A stretch of DNA of 6,123 bases. Origin: Acidimicrobiaceae bacterium. Its GTDB lineage: Bacteria > Actinomycetota > Acidimicrobiia > Acidimicrobiales > Bog-793. The stretch's first letter is position 1, and each line of letters opens with the position of its first letter. The stretch is taken from NCBI GenBank assembly GCA_003170375.1, contig PMZN01000142.1, positions 1 to 6,123 of the forward strand. Reading direction: 5' to 3'. This document shows positions 1 through 4,144 of the stretch, piece after piece. Under the pieces are notes generated by a model. It had not been told where the DNA came from. It saw only the letters and a program-made list of their open reading frames with translations, and did no database searches. Both the position numbers and the translations under genes were made by a program.

Positions 1-59
1 AGCCCGAGCGCCGAGGCCACCGTCGCCGTGAGGATGGCGTAGGTGAAGAACTGGCTCAT
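1..59 (-). CDS. ABC transporter permease, second subunit (5' end only, cut by window edge)
   Basis: Only the first 19 codons are visible, reading MSQFFTYAILTATVASALGL up to the edge (the last codon is incomplete). The ATG at 59-57 overlaps the TGA of the upstream permease (58-56) in an ATGA arrangement, and a GGAG at 69-66 sits 6 nt before it, so the start is well supported and translation is probably coupled. The fragment opens with a short polar stretch and then a hydrophobic helix, as expected for a membrane protein. In importers of the BmpA/nucleoside type, the two permease genes normally lie next to each other in this way. The assignment as the partner permease is therefore mostly by position; too little sequence is present to show the family directly. 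The ATPase and binding-protein genes, if in this cluster, would lie beyond position 1. Confidence 0.75.
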   Translation of the reverse strand, partial: MSQFFTYAILTATVASALG

Positions 60-1246
60 CGGTCGCTCCGCTCTTCGGCTGTGACCAGTGACGCGGCCGG
101 CGCGGCGAGCTCGGTCGGCCGGGCCCTGGAGCGCCCTAGAGGGCTGGAGGCCGTGGCACGGCTGCGCCTGCGCATGTACTCGAGCGAGACGACGAACACC
201 ACGACGAGCCCCTCGAGAGCGGTCACCATGTCGGCCGGCACGCCCGTTGCGACCTGCAAGGCGTCACCGCCCACGAGCAGCCCGCCGAAGAGGAATGCCG
301 AAAGGATCGTCCACAGCGGGTTGAGCGCCCCAAAGAGCGCCACGACGATCCCGTTGAACCCGTCCGAGCCGGTGAACCCGGTGAGGCTCCCGTCGGTCAC
401 CATCCGGTGCGAAATGCTGCCGAAGACGAGCAGCGCCCCCGCGAGGCCGCACATCGCACCGCTTATGGTCATGGCAAGCGTCATCGTCCGTTTCACCGGC
501 ATCCCGGCATACCTCGACGCGTCGCGCGACAGCCCCACAGCCTGGATGCGAAAGCCGAAGCTCGTGCGATAAAGCAGGACCCACACCCCCACTGCCACGA
601 TCACTGCGATCAGCACCCCGAGGTGGAGCTGCGTATTCGGGATGAGGATGGGAAGCCAGGAGGTCCGGGGGAGAAGCCTCGTCTCTGGGATAAGCCCGTA
701 GGTGGAATTCTGCGTCTTGTCGACCATAGGGCCGGCCAGCAGCCAGTTCATGACCTGGACAGCAACGAGGTTGAGCATGATCGTGCTCAGGATCTCGTTG
801 ACGTTGAAATAGGCCTTGAATGCTCCGGGGATCGCCCCCCAGGCCGCACCGCCGGCCGCGCCAGCGAGGAGCACGAGCGGGATGAGCTCGATGCTCGGCA
901 GGTTCGGCAACGCGAGCGCTGTCGCCGAGCTAGCCAAGCCTCCCATCGCCAGCTGGCCCTCGCCACCGATGTTGAAGACGTTGGCGCGGAACGCGACGCA
1001 GATCCCGACGGCGACGAGAAGAAGTGGGGCGGCCTTCACGGCCGTCGAGCCGAGCGCGTAGCTGCCGTCGAACGCCCCGACGATGAGGGCGTTGTAGCCG
1101 GTGATCGGGTTGGCTCCGAGCGCCAGCATCATGACAGCGCCGAGCAGCAGCGCCGCGACGAGGGAAAGTGGAAGCGCAAACCAGCTCAAGAGGAGCCGTC
1201 GCCGGTCCTTCCAAGCATCCGCGGCCGCCACGCTGACGCGACTCAA
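56..1246 (-). CDS. ABC transporter inner-membrane permease, nucleoside/simple-sugar importer type (BPD_transp_2 family)
   Basis: This is a polytopic permease that would form half of the membrane channel of a high-affinity importer, probably for nucleosides or a related sugar compound. Numbered from the farthest upstream in-frame start (TTG, 1297), hydrophobic segments lie near residues 38-60, 88-103, 139-160, 167-188, 224-243, 273-293, 316-345 and 356-373. Family signatures are the FNIGGEGQ motif (108-115), the NEILSTIMLN segment (167-176) and the RTSFGFRIQAVG...RYAGMPV cytoplasmic loop (244-268). A basic, Ala/Pro-rich tail of about 40 residues follows the last helix. I prefer the TTG at 1246 (396 aa): a GGGAG lies 6 nt upstream, whereas the TTG at 1297 (413 aa) has a purine run directly abutting it. 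GTG at 1249 is also possible. No ATPase or solute-binding gene precedes it; the upstream neighbour on this strand is a GGDEF gene. Substrate is inferred from family only. Confidence 0.9.
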   Translation of the reverse strand: MSRVSVAAADAWKDRRRLLLSWFALPLSLVAALLLGAVMMLALGANPITGYNALIVGAFDGSYALGSTAVKAAPLLLVAVGICVAFRANVFNIGGEGQLAMGGLASSATALALPNLPSIELIPLVLLAGAAGGAAWGAIPGAFKAYFNVNEILSTIMLNLVAVQVMNWLLAGPMVDKTQNSTYGLIPETRLLPRTSWLPILIPNTQLHLGVLIAVIVAVGVWVLLYRTSFGFRIQAVGLSRDASRYAGMPVKRTMTLAMTISGAMCGLAGALLVFGSISHRMVTDGSLTGFTGSDGFNGIVVALFGALNPLWTILSAFLFGGLLVGGDALQVATGVPADMVTALEGLVVVFVVSLEYMRRRSRATASSPLGRSRARPTELAAPAASLVTAEERSDR

Positions 1247-1314
1247 CACCAGCTCCCGGGTGCACTTCTGACCGGACTGCCGGTTGAGTGACGGCAATCC
1301 CTCAGCTGCACCAT
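1243..1314 (-). CDS. Possible 23-codon leader ORF upstream of the permease
   Basis: An ATG at 1314-1312 opens a frame reading MVQLRDCRHSTGSPVRSAPG and three more residues, then TGA at 1245-1243. That stop overlaps the preferred permease start (TTG, 1246-1244) as TTGA, the same type of one-base-offset overlap as the ATGA between the two permease genes. If translated, it would deliver ribosomes to the permease start. Against it, there is no Shine-Dalgarno sequence before the ATG, the peptide shows no recognisable composition such as an amino-acid attenuator run, and a 23-codon frame is easily found by chance. I list it as a candidate only. Confidence 0.2.
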   Translation of the reverse strand: MVQLRDCRHSTGSPVRSAPGSWC

Positions 1315-1384
1315 TGCGTCAGCGTAGGGATCGCTCACTTCGGCATCCTAGGTCGAAAGTCCTTTTTTGCGAGAATATTTCGGC

Positions 1385-1407
1385 CCGATGCCAATTCCTG
1401 ACACCGG
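1385..1407 (-). terminator. Weak stem-loop downstream of the GGDEF gene
   Basis: In the minus-strand RNA the arms CCGGUGUC (1407-1400) and GGCAUCGG (1392-1385) pair over 8 bp, two of them G-U, around a 7-nt loop. It lies 32 nt after the GGDEF stop codon. No U-tract follows directly, so it is at best a weak or factor-assisted end point, or a 3' stabilising structure. The rest of the 141-bp gap (1298-1438) holds an A6 run at 1368-1363 on this strand and no convincing -35/-10 pair for the permease. Confidence 0.3.
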
Positions 1408-1438
1408 CACGAGCTGACAAGCGGCGCGGCCTACTACC

Positions 1439-2797
1439 TCACGCCCTTTGCCGCTCAGGGGCCGGCGCGACCCTCCAACAGCTCCGCCCGGCCGCCTTGG
1501 CCTCGCACAGCGCCTCGTCGGCGCTGGCGAGCAGGGCGTCCGAGGTCGTCCCCGGCGGGAAGTCGAGCACGATGCCGATGCTCGCCCCGACTTTCAACGC
1601 GGGAGCGTCACCTATCGAGATCGGTTCCGCGAGGCGCTCGACCACGCGGGCGGCGATGGCGATGACCTGAGGCTCGGTGACATCGCTGGCACAAAGGATG
1701 GCGAACTCGTCTCCTCCGATGCGAGCGAGGTCGTCGGTCGGGCGCACCACCGACGACAACCGGCGGGCGATCACTCGCAGCGCCGAATCTCCGGCAAGGC
1801 GACCCAGCCGGTCGTTCACGTCCTTGAAACCGTCTATGTCTATGTACAGCACGGCTGGGCGGTCACCGGCCGCGACCCGTGAGTCGAGCGCCTGGAAGTA
1901 ACTCCTGCGATTGCCGAGGCCGGTCAATAGATCCTGAGAAGCCTCCTCCAACAACCGTTCCCCGACAACGCTGTGCGACATCATCAGCGACGCGAGGATC
2001 AGCGCCCGGTCCACGGCCGTGCGCTCTGTTGTCCCAAGTGGCCCGAGCTCGCGGCTCCACACGACCAGGCAAGCCGACGGTGTGCTCTCGCCGCGAGTCA
2101 GGATCGGGAAGCAGGAAACGGAGCGGGACCCTTTCGCGGCAGCTCTGGTGGACTCGGGCAAGCCGGCGAGCTCGGTGTACAAGATGGCCGAGTCCCGACC
2201 CATCGCCTGGTCCCAAGGTCCGGCGGCGGGTGGTCCGGGAACCGACGGGTTCGGCGGGAAGCAGCTGATCTTCCGACCGTCAGGCGAGGCGACAACAAAG
2301 AAGGACTCCCCGAGCACCGGCGGGAGCGCCAGGGCACCGGCAAGAGCCGACAGATTGTCCTCCAGAGCGACCCCAGCCTGGGCCGAGGCGAGAACTTGAT
2401 CGAAGTGGTCGTACGCACTCTCGAGCAGCAGCAGGACGACGAAGCCGGCAAGGGCGGGATCAGCCAAGCGATTGAGCGCCCAGGCCTCGGCAAGCCGCGG
2501 CCTTCCGTCTGTGTGGAGGTACGGCAGCCGCACCGGGCCGGTCAGCTGCTCGGGCGACTTCGCTGCGGACGCCGCCAGCAGCCATGTCAGAAGAGGCCGG
2601 TCCTTTGGCTCGAGATGGCTGGTCAGCTCGGAGCCGACGAGGACATCCACCGACTCGCCACCGAGGTGCTCCACCTGACCGGACGCAAAGCGCACGATGC
2701 CACGAGCGTCAAGAAGGACCAGGACGCCAGGGATCGATGCGAGAAGGTGCGCGTGGATTCCGAGAACGTCCGGTCCTGATTCGATCGGCGCGCTCAC
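1439..2797 (-). CDS. Sensor diguanylate cyclase (PAS, GAF-like, GGDEF)
   Basis: This 452-aa protein probably makes cyclic di-GMP from two GTP. It has no signal peptide or membrane segment, so it should be cytosolic. A PAS-like region covers about residues 15-125 (opening 'IPGVLVLLDARGIVRFAS'), a GAF-like region about 140-275, and a GGDEF domain about 285-445. In the GGDEF domain DLLTGLGNRR (289-298), the metal-binding DIDGF (320-324) and an intact GGDEF (361-365) are present. RPTD (352-355) lies exactly five residues before GGDEF, the standard position of the RxxD product-inhibition site. The usual NDxxGHxxGD reads NDRLGRLAGD (328-337), so the histidine is arginine. There is no EAL or HD-GYP domain. 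The GTG start has no Shine-Dalgarno sequence but sits 6 nt after a TAGATT, which suggests a leaderless mRNA. The PAS and GAF calls are by pattern and are less certain than the cyclase domain; the sensed signal is unknown. Confidence 0.9.
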   Translation of the reverse strand: MSAPIESGPDVLGIHAHLLASIPGVLVLLDARGIVRFASGQVEHLGGESVDVLVGSELTSHLEPKDRPLLTWLLAASAAKSPEQLTGPVRLPYLHTDGRPRLAEAWALNRLADPALAGFVVLLLLESAYDHFDQVLASAQAGVALEDNLSALAGALALPPVLGESFFVVASPDGRKISCFPPNPSVPGPPAAGPWDQAMGRDSAILYTELAGLPESTRAAAKGSRSVSCFPILTRGESTPSACLVVWSRELGPLGTTERTAVDRALILASLMMSHSVVGERLLEEASQDLLTGLGNRRSYFQALDSRVAAGDRPAVLYIDIDGFKDVNDRLGRLAGDSALRVIARRLSSVVRPTDDLARIGGDEFAILCASDVTEPQVIAIAARVVERLAEPISIGDAPALKVGASIGIVLDFPPGTTSDALLASADEALCEAKAAGRSCWRVAPAPERQRA

Positions 2798-2809
2798 AAC
2801 TGCAATCTA
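2798..2809 (-). promoter_or_regulatory. Candidate leaderless -10 promoter of the GGDEF gene
   Basis: TAGATT (2809-2804) matches the -10 consensus TATAAT at four of six bases and is followed by exactly 6 nt (GCAGTT) before the GTG start at 2797. That spacing would place transcription start on the first base of the start codon. No Shine-Dalgarno sequence is present and no good -35 hexamer is seen at 16-18 bp. Leaderless genes are common in Actinobacteria, which supports the reading. Confidence 0.4.
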
Positions 2810-2894
2810 ACTGCCGGGACGGTCACCAGCTACAGAGTAGACAAGGGCCGATTGGCGCACGTGGACTGCGGCAACCGGCTCCCGAAGATGCTGC

Positions 2895-2925
2895 GTCCCG
2901 CCGGCCCGGCTGGGACCGGCGGGAC
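2895..2925 (-). terminator. Strong GC-rich hairpin after yceI
   Basis: GTCCCGCCGG (2895-2904) and CCGGCGGGAC (2916-2925) form a perfect 10-bp inverted repeat around an 11-nt loop. It begins 15 bp beyond the yceI stop codon on the minus strand and ends about 100 bp before the GGDEF start. Neither strand has a following T-run, as is frequent for terminators in high-GC Gram-positive bacteria. It probably ends or attenuates yceI transcription, so that the GGDEF gene would need its own promoter. The remaining sequence of the 2798-2939 gap shows no gene. Confidence 0.6.
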
Positions 2926-2939
2926 TGTTCGCAGGCAGG

Positions 2940-3524
2940 CTAGGCCTGGCGGACCGCTTCAGCCTCGATCTCGAGCTTGACCTTCGGGGAGACGACGAAG
3001 CCGCCGGTCTCGAGGGCGGCATTGAAGCTCACTCCGAAGTCGTTGCGGTCGATCTCGCCGGAAGCGGTGAACCCGAGGCGCTGGTTGCCCCAGGGGTCCT
3101 GGATGACGCCCTCGAACTGGACGTCCAGGACGATCGGGCGCGTCACGCCCCGAACGGTCAGGTCGCCGTTCACCTTCCAATCACCGCCTGAGCTCAGTTC
3201 GACCTTGGTGCTGCGGAAGGTGAGCGCCGGGAACTCGTCGGTGCTGAGGAAGTCGTTGGTCCGGACATGCTTGTCACGGTTCTCGTCGTTGGTGTTGATG
3301 CTCGCCGCCTGGATGATCACCTCGACCGATGACTCCGACGGGTCGTCGGCGACGACGATGGTGCCCTCGAAGTCGGTGAAGCGGCCGCGAACCTTGGACA
3401 CCATGAGGTGCCGGGCGATGAAACCGACCTCGGTGTGCGACTTGTCGAGCACGAACGTGCCGGTGCTCGGAAGCGTCAGGCCGTTGACAGCCCTGGTGCT
3501 GACGGGGGTGATCGTATCGGTCAT
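2940..3524 (-). CDS. YceI-family lipocalin-like protein (cytoplasmic)
   Basis: This 194-aa protein belongs to the YceI family, whose members fold as a lipocalin-like beta barrel; structurally studied members bind polyisoprenoid lipids in the barrel. Family hallmarks run the full length: DKSHTEVGFIARHL with VRGRF (27-49), INTNDENRDKHVRTNDFL then FPALTF (76-103), GDLTVRGVTRP (120-130) and the closing IDRNDFGVSFN (158-168). The usual size is about 170-200 aa, so it is complete. Unlike E. coli YceI it has no signal peptide and should stay in the cytosol. The ATG at 3524 is chosen because AAGGAG (3537-3532) lies 7 nt upstream; a longer frame from 3572 would start inside the regulatory region, adds a non-conserved N-terminus and has no ribosome site. 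It is transcribed divergently from marR and probably repressed by that protein through the dyads in the shared promoter. Its cellular role here is unknown. Confidence 0.93.
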   Translation of the reverse strand: MTDTITPVSTRAVNGLTLPSTGTFVLDKSHTEVGFIARHLMVSKVRGRFTDFEGTIVVADDPSESSVEVIIQAASINTNDENRDKHVRTNDFLSTDEFPALTFRSTKVELSSGGDWKVNGDLTVRGVTRPIVLDVQFEGVIQDPWGNQRLGFTASGEIDRNDFGVSFNAALETGGFVVSPKVKLEIEAEAVRQA

Positions 3525-3560
3525 CTTGAGACTCCTTGTGCTGAGGGGCTTACAGTTCAT

Positions 3561-3572
3561 TTGCTTGTGCAA
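3561..3572. promoter_or_regulatory. Putative MarR operator O1 (TTGC-N4-GCAA)
   Basis: TTGCTTGTGCAA is a dyad with 4-bp half-sites and a 4-bp centre. It covers the expected transcription start of yceI (about 3569). With the following CTA it matches O2 at 13 of 15 bases, 26 bp away. Short dyads in the divergent promoter next to a marR gene are the usual binding sites of MarR dimers; binding here is inferred. Confidence 0.7.
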
Positions 3573-3575
3573 CTA

Positions 3576-3584
3576 ACTATAACA
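3576..3584 (-). promoter_or_regulatory. Extended -10 promoter of yceI
   Basis: Read on the minus strand, TGTTATAGT is an extended -10 element: TGn followed by TATAGT (five of six consensus bases). It predicts a start near 3569 and a 5' leader of about 45 nt that carries the AAGGAG ribosome site. No good -35 is seen at 17 bp, which is consistent with extended -10 dependence. It lies exactly between operators O1 and O2. On the plus strand the overlapping TATAAC (3578-3583) could also act as a -10 for marR, but with a poor -35. Confidence 0.6.
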
Positions 3585-3586
3585 AA

Positions 3587-3598
3587 TTGCTCGCGCAA
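3587..3598. promoter_or_regulatory. Putative MarR operator O2 (TTGC-N4-GCAA)
   Basis: TTGCTCGCGCAA is the second copy of the dyad; its half-sites are identical to those of O1, and the downstream CTA is also conserved. It lies just upstream of the yceI -10 and overlaps the position where the -35 of the candidate marR promoter would fall (about 3594-3599). Binding here could therefore repress both genes, giving autoregulation. Confidence 0.7.
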
Positions 3599-3616
3599 CT
3601 ATTCCCGGGTTCCCGT

Positions 3617-3628
3617 TATGCTGTCAGC
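3617..3628 (+). promoter_or_regulatory. Candidate leaderless -10 promoter of marR
   Basis: TATGCT (3617-3622; four of six consensus bases) is followed by exactly 6 nt (GTCAGC) and then the GTG at 3629. There is no Shine-Dalgarno sequence before this GTG, so a leaderless transcript starting at the G is plausible. The geometry is the same as at the GGDEF gene start. The -35 is not recognisable. Confidence 0.4.
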
Positions 3629-4117
3629 GTGGAACCAGCGGACGCACCCGGACACGCGAGCGAAGTCGACCGGATCACGCTCGTCGGGCTCGTCTTCGAG
3701 ACGGCTTCAGGGCTGCATCGAGCGGTCGGCCCTCCCCTGGAGCGTCAGTGCGAACTTGCTGGCCAGGACTTCGAGATCCTGATCCGACTGACCCGAACGC
3801 CAGGCGGGCGACTGCGGATGAGCGACCTCGCCGCCCAAACGGATCTGACCCCGAGCGGTCTCACCCGAGCGGTCGACCGCCTGTCCGAAGCCGGCCTCGT
3901 GAGCCGCGAAGCCTGTCCAGAGGATCGTCGGGGAGCGTTTGCCGCGCTGACCGACGCCGGCGAGGCTCGGACACGCCAGGCGCTTGACGTCCACCGCGCG
4001 CAGCTCGCCCGGCTCCTCGACGGGGTCCTCGACCCGGACGAAGAGCTCGCCTTGACGGCCGCGCTTCGCAAGCTCCGCGACCGGGTCAACCCCGGGGCCT
4101 CCGTCCTCACTGCCTAG
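3629..4117 (+). CDS. MarR-family transcriptional regulator
   Basis: This 162-aa protein is a winged-helix regulator that should bind DNA as a dimer. From the GTG at 3629, the helix-turn-helix covers about residues 62-92 (MSDLAAQTDLTPSGLTRAVD... with recognition helix near 76-90) and the wing carries the conserved PEDRRG (97-102) followed by LTDAGE. The flanking N- and C-terminal helices would form the dimer interface, and the length is typical of the family. Two cysteines, C41 and C96, are present, but neither sits at the N-terminal position of the OhrR peroxide sensor, so a thiol switch is only a possibility. A longer frame from TTG 3587 would begin inside operator O2 and adds an atypical N-terminus, so I reject that start. 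The gene faces away from yceI and is followed after 27 bp by the aconitase gene. The ligand is unknown. Confidence 0.92.
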   Translation: MEPADAPGHASEVDRITLVGLVFETASGLHRAVGPPLERQCELAGQDFEILIRLTRTPGGRLRMSDLAAQTDLTPSGLTRAVDRLSEAGLVSREACPEDRRGAFAALTDAGEARTRQALDVHRAQLARLLDGVLDPDEELALTAALRKLRDRVNPGASVLTA

Positions 4118-4127
4118 AGTGCAGCCT

Positions 4128-4133
4128 AGGAGG
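4128..4133 (+). promoter_or_regulatory. Ribosome binding site of the aconitase gene
   Basis: A consensus AGGAGG lies 11 nt before the ATG at 4145, a slightly long but workable spacing. It fixes the aconitase start. It is the only full AGGAGG I noted before a start in this window; several neighbours have weak or no ribosome sites. Confidence 0.7.
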
Positions 4134-4144
4134 CACAGACAGAA

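Noticed and set aside
407..1291. A 294-codon open frame on the plus strand
   Set aside because: It is antisense to the ABC permease, highly charged (Arg, Asp, Glu, His, Gln) with no recognisable motif. The minus-strand permease with clear membrane segments explains the region.
1973..2779. A 268-codon open frame on the plus strand
   Set aside because: It is antisense to the GGDEF protein and has no domain or ribosome site. The minus-strand frame has a full set of GGDEF motifs.
3525..3572. Upstream start for yceI at 3572, adding 16 residues
   Set aside because: It would begin at the edge of operator O1, upstream of or at the predicted transcription start. The ATG at 3524 has AAGGAG at 7 nt.
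2977..3576. A 199-codon open frame on the plus strand
   Set aside because: It is antisense to yceI, which is conserved throughout its length and has a good ribosome site.
3587..3628. Upstream TTG start for marR, adding 14 residues
   Set aside because: The TTG is the first three bases of operator O2, there is no ribosome site before it, and the extra residues do not look like a MarR N-terminus.
4111..4135. TGCCT...AGGCA inverted repeat around the aconitase ribosome site, as a possible terminator or switch
   Set aside because: The stem is only 5 bp around a 15-nt loop and no T-run follows. It is within chance expectation.
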